Source: Candidatus Amoebophilus sp. 36-38 (GTDB taxonomy: Bacteria > Bacteroidota > Bacteroidia > Cytophagales > Amoebophilaceae). Taken from it: a DNA stretch of 50,807 nucleotides. The position numbers and the translations under genes were made by a program. Position 1 is the first letter of the stretch. Each line of letters begins with the position of its first letter. Shown piece by piece: positions 19,400 through 29,024 of the stretch. Location: assembly GCA_001897825.1 (NCBI GenBank), contig MKUM01000099.1, forward strand, positions 1 through 50,807, read 5' to 3'. The notes under the pieces were generated by a model. It searched no databases. It was given only the letters and a program-made list of their open reading frames with translations, and had not been told where the DNA came from.

Positions 19400-20044
19400 T
19401 TGGGTGTTGATACTTTACTCATAGATTTACATTTTCTGCCTTGTCTAGAGTACTTTACATGGTTGCTATCTTATGATCATATAGAATTAGAGATTTGTGG
19501 AAATTATCAAAAGCAAACTTATAGCAATCGATGTTATATTCTTAGCTCTCAGCGGGTAGATAGGCTTAGTGTACCTGTACAAGGAGGTAAAAAGAAAATT
19601 CAATATAAAGACATCAAGATTGACCCTCATCAAAAATGGTCAATATGTCACTGGCACTCGATCTGTACAGCCTATGGAAAGGCACCTTATTTTGAATATT
19701 TGGCAGACTACTTTCAACAAATATTTTTCCAACCGTACGAATATCTTTATCAACTTAATTGTGCTTTCCTTAATACTTGTTTAGAAATATTACAAATAAG
19801 AAAAAGCATCAAGGCTACCAGCGAATATGTGCATCATCCACCTGATTGTATCGTAGATGTAAGAAACCTAATTCGGCCCCAAGTACACTTTAGTGAGCGA
19901 AATCAATACCATCCTTATCCTTATCGACAAGTGTTTGGCACGATATTTAATGCTAATTTGAGTATCTTAGATCTGTTGTTTTGTGTAGGGCCTGAAGCAG
20001 GTCATATTTTAAAAAAATCATGCATTTTATCCAAAGCAGTATAG
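19400..20044 (+). CDS. WbqC-like family protein
   Basis: LIDLHFLPCLEYFTWLLSYDHIELEICGNYQKQTYSNRCYILSSQRVDRLSVPVQGGKK...PYFEYLADYFQQIF. Confidence 0.8.
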   Translation: MGVDTLLIDLHFLPCLEYFTWLLSYDHIELEICGNYQKQTYSNRCYILSSQRVDRLSVPVQGGKKKIQYKDIKIDPHQKWSICHWHSICTAYGKAPYFEYLADYFQQIFFQPYEYLYQLNCAFLNTCLEILQIRKSIKATSEYVHHPPDCIVDVRNLIRPQVHFSERNQYHPYPYRQVFGTIFNANLSILDLLFCVGPEAGHILKKSCILSKAV

Positions 20045-20104
20045 ATCTAACCTAGTAATTTAGTATATTTATTGTATATTTTTCCTTCAATTAAAACATA
20101 CATC

Positions 20105-22663
20105 ATGTCTATTAACTTAACTCAAAAAGCTAAAGAGATTCTTGCCTTAAGTAGAAAAGAAGCATTAAAGTTGCAGAGTAACTCTATTAGACCACTTCAT
20201 ATCTTGTTAGGAATATTACAATATGAGTCCTGTCTAGCATATAAGATTTTGCATGCTTTAGGTACGCCTATAGAAGAATTGCGTAGTGCACTAGAACGGA
20301 TCGACCAGCATGAACATGAAGAAGATATGCAGGCTTTTACCACAGACAATGTGCAGGCAAATGGAATAAGGCTTACCCCCGAAGTAGAAAGTTTATTAAA
20401 ACTTACGCAACAATATGCTAGAGCCCTTAAAAGTGAGGCTGTAGGCACGGAACATATATTGTTGGCTGTAATTAAAAATGCTGATATTACCACTACGAAT
20501 GTTTTGAGTGAATTTAACATTACTTATGAAATTATAGAGCGAATTGTGGTTCATAGGTTAGGTGAGTACTATGTAATTGCTCAGGAACTCCAGGATACGA
20601 TGGATGAATCTGCTAGAAATGGAGAAGATAACATGAGTGAAGATCTTGGTTCATCTACTAAACATACCCATACAGATGAGGACAAATCCAAAACCCCGGT
20701 ACTTAATAGTTTTAGTAGAGATTTAAGTAAACTGGCAGAGGAAGGTAAGCTGGATCCTATTATAGGTAGAAAAAAAGAAATAGAGCGGGTTGCACAAATT
20801 TTAAGTAGGCGGAGAAAAAATAATGCACTTCTAATTGGCGAGCCAGGCGTAGGAAAAACGGCAATTGCCGAAGGTCTTGCCTTGCAGATTATGCATGGCA
20901 AAGTAGCTAAAACACTATTAGGCAAACGAGTAGTAAGCTTAGATTTAGCAGCACTTGTGGCAGGAACTAAATATAGAGGACAGTTTGAAGAGCGTATCAA
21001 AGCTATCATGAATGAACTTATCAAATCCAAACAAATCATTTTATTCATAGATGAGCTACATACCATTGTAGGTGCAGGTAGCGCGGCAGGAGCTTTAGAT
21101 GCTGCTAATATTTTAAAACCCGCGCTAGCAAGGGGAGACATACAATGTATTGGTGCTACAACACTTAGTGAATACAGACAATATATAGAAAAAGATGGTG
21201 CTTTGAGCCGTAGATTTCAGGTAGTGATGGTGGAGCCAACGAGTATCATGGAGTCTGTGGAGATTCTAAACAATCTTAAAGAAACCTATGAAGAATATCA
21301 TGCTGTTACTTATACTCCAGACGTTATAAAAGCTTGTGTAGATTTAGCTGATCGTTATATAAGTAATCGCCTATTGCCCGATAAAGCAATTGATGTGATG
21401 GACGAAGCAGGAGCTAGTGTACACATGCGCCATATGCAAGTACCTAACAAAATTACTAAGCTGGCAGATGACATAGAGCTGATAAAAATAAATAAAAATA
21501 AGGCCGTCAAGAATCAGAGATACGAAGAAGCCGCTCAACTTAGAGACCAAGAGAAAAGATTGCTTGAAAAATTGGATCTAGAAAAGTCTAAATGGGAGCA
21601 AGAGCTAAGAACAAAAAAATATCCTGTGACCATAGAAGATGTAGCATCTGTCATTTCTAGTACTACGGGCATTCCTTTTAAACGTATAATCCATCATCAG
21701 GACGCGCATATAGCAGCTTTAAAACAAGAACTGGAAGCCAAGATTGTAGGTCAAGAAGCTGCTATAGAAAAAGTTGCTAAAACGATACAAAGGACACATA
21801 TCGGATTACAGGATCCTAATAGACCTCTAGGAACCTTTATATTCTTAGGGCCTACTGGCGTAGGTAAGACCGAGCTAGCCAAAACCCTAGCTAGTATTTT
21901 ATTTGATAACAGAGATGCACTCATACGCATAGATATGAGTGAATATATGGAAAAGTTTACTGTTTCTAGGTTAATAGGAGCACCTCCAGGTTATGTAGGT
22001 TATGAAGAAGGTGGACAATTGACGGAAAGGATTCGTAGAAATCCTTATAGTGTCGTGTTGTTAGATGAAATAGAAAAAGCACATCCCGATATATACAATG
22101 TGCTTTTACAGATGATGGATGATGGTATATTAACAGATGGTCTAGGTAGAAAGATAGATTGCAGGCATGCAATTATTATTATGACATCTAATGTAGGAGC
22201 CAGAGATTTACAAAATACGGGCATAGGATTTCAAAGTAGTGCGAATCAACATATAGACGAAATTATGAAGGCAAAGGTGCAAAAAGCACTAGAACAGACT
22301 TTTAGTCCAGAATTTATTAATAGGTTAGATGATATAGTCATATTCAACTCGCTAACACCAACTGATATAGAAAAAATAGTGAATATACAGTTAAAAGGAG
22401 TTATTCAGAGAGCAGCTAAGTTGGGCTATCAACTTGACATCAAACAAAAGGCCAAAGCTTTTTTAGCTAAACAAGGGTATGATCCTAAGTACGGTGTTCG
22501 ACCCTTAAAGCGTACTATACAGCAATATCTGGAAGATCCTATAACAGAACAAGTGTTACAAGGGTATATCCATGCTGGAGATACGATTGCCATAGATCAT
22601 CCAAAAGCCCAAGATAAATTGAGCTTTAAAATAAAAGTATCTAAAAGTTTAAAGAAGGAGTAG
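20105..22663 (+). CDS. clpC: ATP-dependent Clp protease ATP-binding subunit ClpC
   Basis: Clp N repeats, two AAA+ modules (GEPGVGKTAIAEGLA; GPTGVGKTELAKTLA), UVR-like YEEAAQLRDQEKRL. ATG at 20105 preferred to ORF start 20072. Confidence 0.93.
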   Translation: MSINLTQKAKEILALSRKEALKLQSNSIRPLHILLGILQYESCLAYKILHALGTPIEELRSALERIDQHEHEEDMQAFTTDNVQANGIRLTPEVESLLKLTQQYARALKSEAVGTEHILLAVIKNADITTTNVLSEFNITYEIIERIVVHRLGEYYVIAQELQDTMDESARNGEDNMSEDLGSSTKHTHTDEDKSKTPVLNSFSRDLSKLAEEGKLDPIIGRKKEIERVAQILSRRRKNNALLIGEPGVGKTAIAEGLALQIMHGKVAKTLLGKRVVSLDLAALVAGTKYRGQFEERIKAIMNELIKSKQIILFIDELHTIVGAGSAAGALDAANILKPALARGDIQCIGATTLSEYRQYIEKDGALSRRFQVVMVEPTSIMESVEILNNLKETYEEYHAVTYTPDVIKACVDLADRYISNRLLPDKAIDVMDEAGASVHMRHMQVPNKITKLADDIELIKINKNKAVKNQRYEEAAQLRDQEKRLLEKLDLEKSKWEQELRTKKYPVTIEDVASVISSTTGIPFKRIIHHQDAHIAALKQELEAKIVGQEAAIEKVAKTIQRTHIGLQDPNRPLGTFIFLGPTGVGKTELAKTLASILFDNRDALIRIDMSEYMEKFTVSRLIGAPPGYVGYEEGGQLTERIRRNPYSVVLLDEIEKAHPDIYNVLLQMMDDGILTDGLGRKIDCRHAIIIMTSNVGARDLQNTGIGFQSSANQHIDEIMKAKVQKALEQTFSPEFINRLDDIVIFNSLTPTDIEKIVNIQLKGVIQRAAKLGYQLDIKQKAKAFLAKQGYDPKYGVRPLKRTIQQYLEDPITEQVLQGYIHAGDTIAIDHPKAQDKLSFKIKVSKSLKKE

Positions 22664-22700
22664 TTCTAACTCATTAACGATAAGTATATAGCTGTTACCA

Positions 22701-23384
22701 GTGCCTATATCAACAACATTCCATCCAGGCGTAGAAATCATATTTGACCATTTTAAAGGGTTATCTACAACCCAGCAAGCCCAATTTGAGCAACTAGGGA
22801 CTATTTACCAAGAATGGAATGCAAAACTTAATCTGATTTCTCGCAAGGATTTCCCTAACCTCTATCTCAAACATGTATTACATGCTTTGAGCATTGCCAA
22901 GCTGATACCATTTAAATCGGGTACTAAAGTCTTAGATGTAGGTACGGGTGGGGGATTTCCAGGAATTCCATTAGCTATTTTCTTCCCACAAGTACACTTT
23001 CATCTTGTTGATTCGATGGCAAAAAAAATACATGCTGTACAAGCTATTGCTGAAACACTAGAATTAAAGAATGTGACTATGCAAATTGTGCGGGTAGAAA
23101 ATTTGGCCCAGCAATACGACTTTATATTAGGCCGTGCTGTAACTAATCTGGAGGTTTTTTACAATTGGGTAAAAGATAAAATAGCGGTTACTTCTATCAA
23201 CACTATTCCGAATGGTATCTTATACCTGAAGGGAGATGAAACTGCGCAGCTCAAGCAATCCTATCGTATCTATCCACTCAATCAATATTTTGATGATCCT
23301 TTTTTTGAAACCAAGCAGCTGATTCATATACCTCAAATTCAATACAGTAACAAGAAATTTGTTGATACTCTTAAAAAAGCCTAA
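22701..23384 (+). CDS. rsmG: 16S rRNA (guanine(527)-N(7))-methyltransferase RsmG
   Basis: EWNAKLNLISRKD, LDVGTGGGFPGIPLAIFFP; GTG start. Confidence 0.93.
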   Translation: MPISTTFHPGVEIIFDHFKGLSTTQQAQFEQLGTIYQEWNAKLNLISRKDFPNLYLKHVLHALSIAKLIPFKSGTKVLDVGTGGGFPGIPLAIFFPQVHFHLVDSMAKKIHAVQAIAETLELKNVTMQIVRVENLAQQYDFILGRAVTNLEVFYNWVKDKIAVTSINTIPNGILYLKGDETAQLKQSYRIYPLNQYFDDPFFETKQLIHIPQIQYSNKKFVDTLKKA

Positions 23385-23539
23385 ATTAGACATTTAGCAG
23401 AGGTTAATATTTCTAACATTAACCCTTAACATCAGATCGTTACTTTTGGAGTCTTGTACGTATTGCATGAAAATAGTAATTCGACTGTTGTTTTGTATTA
23501 AATGAGTATCTGCTATTGTGGGTATCTGAAAAAATAACT

Positions 23540-25702
23540 ATGAAACGTTTTAGTGCTTTTAACCTTAATATAAGTTTTCTACAAAAAAAGACCAGATTAT
23601 CTTTGTTAACTGTTCTATTGAGTTGTTGGTATATAGCTTTTGGTATGGAAATCAATAGCAACAAAGACTATAAACTACCAACTGCAATAGCCGATAATTA
23701 TCTACGTTCTTTTGCTAGCCAAGGGGAGGAACAGAAGGAGGTTATTTCCGCCGGGATCAAAAAAGATGCACCTGCGCACAAGGCTAGGCCGGCCAAGTTA
23801 GATGTAGTTACCATTCGGAAAGTAATTTTTAATCATATTTTGGCGAAAAGTGAGAAAGTATCTGTAGTGCAGCAGCAGATGCAACCCCTGCTCAATGAAT
23901 ATTCCTGGAGTGATTTAAAGCTCTTTTATGGTACTACTACAGATCCTAGTTATCACCTGATGTCACGTATCAACCGAACTGTTACTACACTCGGAGAGGC
24001 TGCCTTAGCCACGATGCTAGTAACACCTACCAGCAACTTGGATGTGCTGCGTGAGCGCCAATCTATACTTAAAATTTTATTAAACAATCCTACGCAATTA
24101 AAGGAATTAAGAAAATATTTGCAAGTTTATCAAAACGCTGAACAAAGCATGGTCTCTTTTTGGACAGATACCGACCCCTTATATAGTAAAGACTACATAA
24201 ACTATATGGAAGATAAATTTTATGCAAAAGGCAGAAATGCATCCAATAAATCAGCTGCTTGGTTGGAGTTTAAAAAGCGATTTTTTCGTGATTTTTGTGG
24301 GATACAGATAGAATTTTTATGGCCTTTAGCAATGATGGGAGGATTAGAAGTATTTATATCAGGTGCTCCCCAAGATTTTAAAACGGAACTTCGTAAAAAT
24401 GCTTATCCAACTTTCATTCCTTTTTATACATATTATCAGGTTTATGAAAATTTAAAAAATGCTGGTAAAGATTTTCAATTGGATCATTTGTGGTTTCCAA
24501 GTATTATTACTGGGTTTAATACTTGGCGTTGGTATGCTGGTATAAAGAATTATTTAGAATACTCTACTGTACTACGCAACCTAGCTCTACGCATGGCAGA
24601 TGCACAAGCTTTTGTCATAACAGCTACCCGAGCGAGCGAAAATATAGCTGCTTCACCTGTATTGGAGGAAATGTATGGTAAACATTTAACATCTGTCAGG
24701 CAATTACTGGATCAATCAAAAGAAAATACAGAATTAGGTAAACTTATTAAATACCTGCAAGAATTGCCTTTAAGTGATTGGTCATACTTTTTTAACAATG
24801 CAGGTAAGTTATTAGCAGGACACAAACTGTTTATAGAGCATAAGGAAGCCTTTTCTGATGCCATGTATGAATTAGGTCTACTAGATGCACACTTGTCGTT
24901 TGCTACGCTGATGCAAGAGGCAAAGACCTATAACTGTAAACATGCGTATATATTTGTAGAATTTCTAGATCGGAAACAAAAGACAAGGCCTTATTTAAAA
25001 CTTGAAGATATGTGGAATCCTTTCTTGGATTCCAAACAAGCAGTAGGGAATAGCATTGAAATGGATGCAGAACCAGGGGGTACCCGTAACATTATTCTCA
25101 CAGGCCCTAATGCAGGTGGTAAATCAACCTTTCTCACAGGAGTGACAACGGTGCTATTACTTGCTCATGTCGTGGGAATAGGATCTGCCAAGGAGATTAT
25201 TATTACCCCATTTAATAGAATCAACACGTATGTGGATATCGCAGATGACATCGCAGCAGGTAAATCTTTATTTATGGCCGAAGTAGATCGTGCCCAAAAG
25301 CATATTAAAATTCTTGAAAAACTAAAACGTAATGAATTTAGCTTTACAATTTTCGATGAGCCTTTTAGTGGTACGAATCCTATTGAAGGAGCAGCAGCAG
25401 AATACAGCATTTTAGAAGCTTTAGCAGATTATACAAATAGCTTTACGATGGTGGCTACCCACTATCCTACTGTTATGCTTTTAGAAGAAAGAGCAAGTGA
25501 TAAAGGTTTTGCTAATTATAAGGTGTATATCACTCGCCAACCTACAACCCGTAAGCTCAACTATACCTATAAAATTGTTCCTGGTAGATCTACCCAAGCA
25601 ATAGCAATCGATATACTAGAAGAGCAAGGATATGATACTAAGATGCTAGCAAGAGCAAGAGAGATCATAGAACATCCTGAAAATTATCAGGCAAATTTTT
25701 AG
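23540..25702 (+). CDS. MutS-family ATPase domain protein with N-terminal hydrophobic export-like signal
   Basis: GPNAGGKSTFL, FTIFDEPFSGTNPIEG, ATHYPTV; N-terminus MKRFSAFNLNISFLQKKTRLSLLTVLLSCWYIAFGMEINS. ORF track start 23516 is TTG; ATG at 23540. Confidence 0.85.
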   Translation: MKRFSAFNLNISFLQKKTRLSLLTVLLSCWYIAFGMEINSNKDYKLPTAIADNYLRSFASQGEEQKEVISAGIKKDAPAHKARPAKLDVVTIRKVIFNHILAKSEKVSVVQQQMQPLLNEYSWSDLKLFYGTTTDPSYHLMSRINRTVTTLGEAALATMLVTPTSNLDVLRERQSILKILLNNPTQLKELRKYLQVYQNAEQSMVSFWTDTDPLYSKDYINYMEDKFYAKGRNASNKSAAWLEFKKRFFRDFCGIQIEFLWPLAMMGGLEVFISGAPQDFKTELRKNAYPTFIPFYTYYQVYENLKNAGKDFQLDHLWFPSIITGFNTWRWYAGIKNYLEYSTVLRNLALRMADAQAFVITATRASENIAASPVLEEMYGKHLTSVRQLLDQSKENTELGKLIKYLQELPLSDWSYFFNNAGKLLAGHKLFIEHKEAFSDAMYELGLLDAHLSFATLMQEAKTYNCKHAYIFVEFLDRKQKTRPYLKLEDMWNPFLDSKQAVGNSIEMDAEPGGTRNIILTGPNAGGKSTFLTGVTTVLLLAHVVGIGSAKEIIITPFNRINTYVDIADDIAAGKSLFMAEVDRAQKHIKILEKLKRNEFSFTIFDEPFSGTNPIEGAAAEYSILEALADYTNSFTMVATHYPTVMLLEERASDKGFANYKVYITRQPTTRKLNYTYKIVPGRSTQAIAIDILEEQGYDTKMLARAREIIEHPENYQANF

Positions 25703-25709
25703 AGTAGTG

Positions 25710-25733
25710 GTGTCAGGGCTTCAGCCCTGACAC
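25710..25733. repeat. Dispersed palindrome GTGTCAGGGCT-TC-AGCCCTGACAC
   Basis: Same family as 19355-19378; 7 nt after the upstream CDS stop. Confidence 0.9.
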
Positions 25734-25808
25734 ACACTTAAGGTAGCGCTCATTTTCTAATTCCTTTGAGTTAATTTTGTAAAAGACAAACTATAATAAC
25801 CAGCACAG

Positions 25809-27329
25809 ATGAGTTTTAAGACATTTTTAGGCCAATCTTTAGCTGCTTGGGTTGCACTTGCTCAAGATGAATGGCAAAGAAATCCAGATGTTGCCCAACA
25901 TAGGCTTTTAAAAAAACTTGTTAAAAAAGCTCAGCATACCATTTTTGGACGGGAACATCATTTTAAGTCTATCCGAACCTACGAAGATTTTAAGCAACGT
26001 GTACCCATTAGAGATTACGGAAATTTTGCAGGGTACATCCAAAAAATTAAAGAGGGGATGTCAGATGTCCTTTGGCCTAGAAGGCCAATTTACTTTTCTA
26101 AAACCTCTGGAACCACAGGAGGCGATAAGTATATACCCATCACACAGGAATCTATCAGACATCACATTATAAATGCTAGAAATGCTTTACTATACTATAT
26201 ATATGAGACAGGTAAGACGGATTTTCTAGAGAAAAAGATGATTTTCTTATCTGGAAGTCCACAATTGATACAAGAGGCAGGCATACCTACTGGCAGATTA
26301 TCTGGAATTGTAAACCATCATGTACCTACCTACCTTCGGCAACAACAGCTCCCTAGCTATGAGATCAATTGTATACCAGATTGGGAAACCAAACTCGATA
26401 AGATTGTAGAAGAGACGTTACAAGCTAACCTAGGACTCATATCAGGTATACCACCTTGGGTGCAGATGTATTTTGATAAGCTTAACCAAAAAACAGGCAA
26501 GCTTATTGGAGATATATTTCCGGACTTTTCTGTATTGGTACATGGAGGCGTTAATTTTGAGCCTTATCGGCATAAAATTTTTGATTCAATCGGTCGTGAT
26601 ATCGCTACCATAGAAACGTATCCTGCTTCTGAAGGGTTTATTGCTTTCCAAAATTCTCAAATAAGAGGGGGGCTTTTATTACAGGTAGCTAGTGGCATGT
26701 TTTTTGAATTTGTCCCTACAAAAACTATGAATACTGAAAATCCTAAAAGGTTATCTATACGTGAAGTAGAAATAGGCGTTGATTATGCAATTATTTTATC
26801 TACTAATGCTGGTTTGTGGGCCTATGCGCTGGGAGATACAGTCAAATTTATTTCACTAACTCCTCCTAAAATTATAGTTACAGGACGTATAAAACATTTT
26901 ATATCTGCTTTTGGCGAACATGTGATTATAGAAGAAATAGAAAAAGCCATGCAACTTACTCTGAATAGACATCCATTCACTAGAGTTACAGAATTTACAG
27001 TAGCTCCTTGGGTAAGCAAACAGGCAGGGGAGCCTTCTTACCATGAATGGTTGATAGAATTTAGTAATCCCCCTGAAGATATGGCTGCCTTTGCTTATGA
27101 TTTAAGCCAATGGCTTTGTCAGTTCAATAGTTACTACAAAGATTTGATACAAGGAAATATTTTGAGTACTGCCAAAGTAACACCCCTAGCGACCGGAGCT
27201 TTTAAAGAATACATGCGGCAGATAGGTAAATTAGGTGAACAAAATAAAGTGGTTCGGGTAGCAAATGATAGAAAAGTAGCAGATGCGCTTAGCAAGTATA
27301 AAATAGTTACTGATAACCTATCCAATTAG
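25809..27329 (+). CDS. GH3 auxin-responsive promoter family protein (acyl-amido synthetase fold)
   Basis: 506 aa; KTSGTTGGDKYIPIT, YPASEGFIAFQ, LYALGDTVKF-like YALGDTVKFISL, GRIKHFISAFGEHV. Confidence 0.9.
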   Translation: MSFKTFLGQSLAAWVALAQDEWQRNPDVAQHRLLKKLVKKAQHTIFGREHHFKSIRTYEDFKQRVPIRDYGNFAGYIQKIKEGMSDVLWPRRPIYFSKTSGTTGGDKYIPITQESIRHHIINARNALLYYIYETGKTDFLEKKMIFLSGSPQLIQEAGIPTGRLSGIVNHHVPTYLRQQQLPSYEINCIPDWETKLDKIVEETLQANLGLISGIPPWVQMYFDKLNQKTGKLIGDIFPDFSVLVHGGVNFEPYRHKIFDSIGRDIATIETYPASEGFIAFQNSQIRGGLLLQVASGMFFEFVPTKTMNTENPKRLSIREVEIGVDYAIILSTNAGLWAYALGDTVKFISLTPPKIIVTGRIKHFISAFGEHVIIEEIEKAMQLTLNRHPFTRVTEFTVAPWVSKQAGEPSYHEWLIEFSNPPEDMAAFAYDLSQWLCQFNSYYKDLIQGNILSTAKVTPLATGAFKEYMRQIGKLGEQNKVVRVANDRKVADALSKYKIVTDNLSN

Positions 27330-27453
27330 GAGGTATATTACAAGATCCATCATTTAACTTTACCTAATTAACCCAAGTTGCCAATCAATTTGTAAATTGG
27401 GAACTGGAATTACCTAGTTGCTACTAAAAATGTTAGTTTGGATATGTACGGTG

Positions 27454-27477
27454 GTGGCGGGAGGAAACTCCCACCAC
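27454..27477. repeat. Hairpin GTGGCGGGAG-gaaa-CTCCCACCAC
   Basis: 10-bp arms with one mismatch, between GH3 gene and rseP. Confidence 0.7.
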
Positions 27478-27618
27478 TAAAAAAGCCGGTTTGGATAAGC
27501 TAAATTTGGTAGCTTAATAATTTATCGTTAATCTGTTAGCTACATCCAACATCTTTTAACTAGCAGCTTGGGTTAATTATATTTTTAACTTTTTAGAAGA
27601 AACATAAATACGAGATAC

Positions 27619-28935
27619 ATGCAAACATTGGTAATGATTGTTCAATTTATTTTAGGTCTATCTATCATAGTAGGTATACATGAGTTGGGGCATTTACTCT
27701 TCGCCAAACTATTTGGTATGCGCGTAGAGAGCTATACAATTGGATTTCCTCCCAAGATATTCCGATTTAAATGGAGAGAAACAGAGTATGGGATAGGAGC
27801 ATTGCCTCTAGGAGGATCTGTAAAAATTGCTGGCATGATAGATGAATCGTTAGATACCAAACATACCAATCAACCTCCCCAACCTTGGGAGTTTAGGTCC
27901 AAGCCAGCTTGGCAAAGATTGTTAGTCATGTTAGGTGGTATTATGCTGAATGCCCTCACCGGTATATTTATCTACATTTGCATCACGTTGACATTAGGAG
28001 ATACTTATTTGTCTAAAGAAGAGGTCAATAAACATGGTATCCTTCCCCACTCTACTGGAATCATACTAGGTTTCCAAGAAGGAGATAAAATCATTCATAT
28101 AAATGGGAAAGATTTTACCAACTTTGCTGATGTATTTTCTCCACGTACGTTGTTAGAAACGAATGGTTACTATACGGTTGAAAGAAATGGTCAACAAGTA
28201 CGAATTGATATTCCTGCCAATTTGTTAGAAAAGTTAGCAGCGGATAAAGAAAAAGTAGAATTTGTCTCACCTCGGATCCCTTTTGTAATAAAAGCCATTC
28301 AGCCTAATAGTGGAGCCCAGCAAGCAGGGTTACACCCAGGCGATCGAATTATGGAAATAAATAGACAGTCTACGCTTTATTTTAATCAACTACAAGCAAT
28401 TTTACAGGCCCATGCGGGGCATCAGGTAGCGATTACTTATTTGAGAAATGGTAATCTAGAACATACGACAGGACAAGTGAATGCTGCTGGCAAGTTAGGT
28501 TTTTGTACTAATTCTTTATTAGAATATCAAAAAAAGAAATATAATTTAGCACAAGCTATCGTTGTAGGTAGTAAAAGAGCTATAGAAATAGTAAGAATCA
28601 ATGTAGTTGCATTAGGTAAGATTATAACAGGCAAAGTATCTGCCTCTAAATCGTTGAGTGGTCCTATAGGCATTGCTCAAATATTTGGAGGTCAATTTGA
28701 TTGGATACACTTTTGGAACATTGTAGGATTCTTATCGATGGTGTTAGCTTTTACTAATCTATTGCCAATTCCTGCATTAGATGGTGGGCATGCTGTATTA
28801 TTGGGTTACGAACTGATTACGGGTCGGAGAGTTTCAGGTAAAGTGTTAGAAAATATACAAAAAGTTGGACTAGCCATTCTACTATTGCTTATTGCCTACG
28901 GATTCTTTAATGATTTGAGGAAGTTATTTTGGTAA
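27619..28935 (+). CDS. rseP: RIP metalloprotease RseP (site-2 protease)
   Basis: HELGHLLFAKLFGMRVESYTIGF, PDZ region, NLLPIPALDGGH. Confidence 0.95.
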   Translation: MQTLVMIVQFILGLSIIVGIHELGHLLFAKLFGMRVESYTIGFPPKIFRFKWRETEYGIGALPLGGSVKIAGMIDESLDTKHTNQPPQPWEFRSKPAWQRLLVMLGGIMLNALTGIFIYICITLTLGDTYLSKEEVNKHGILPHSTGIILGFQEGDKIIHINGKDFTNFADVFSPRTLLETNGYYTVERNGQQVRIDIPANLLEKLAADKEKVEFVSPRIPFVIKAIQPNSGAQQAGLHPGDRIMEINRQSTLYFNQLQAILQAHAGHQVAITYLRNGNLEHTTGQVNAAGKLGFCTNSLLEYQKKKYNLAQAIVVGSKRAIEIVRINVVALGKIITGKVSASKSLSGPIGIAQIFGGQFDWIHFWNIVGFLSMVLAFTNLLPIPALDGGHAVLLGYELITGRRVSGKVLENIQKVGLAILLLLIAYGFFNDLRKLFW

Positions 28936-29024
28936 GTTGATAAGCTACATATAAATTGGCACGTAACTTGCCTGAGTATCGTTTAGATGCTATTTGCATG
29001 ATGCAATAGCTATTCAATTTTCTA

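Noticed and set aside
20581-21141. 186-aa ORF antisense to clpC
   Set aside because: Lies fully inside a strongly conserved AAA+ gene; composition is Ser/Leu-rich shadow translation with no recognisable domain.
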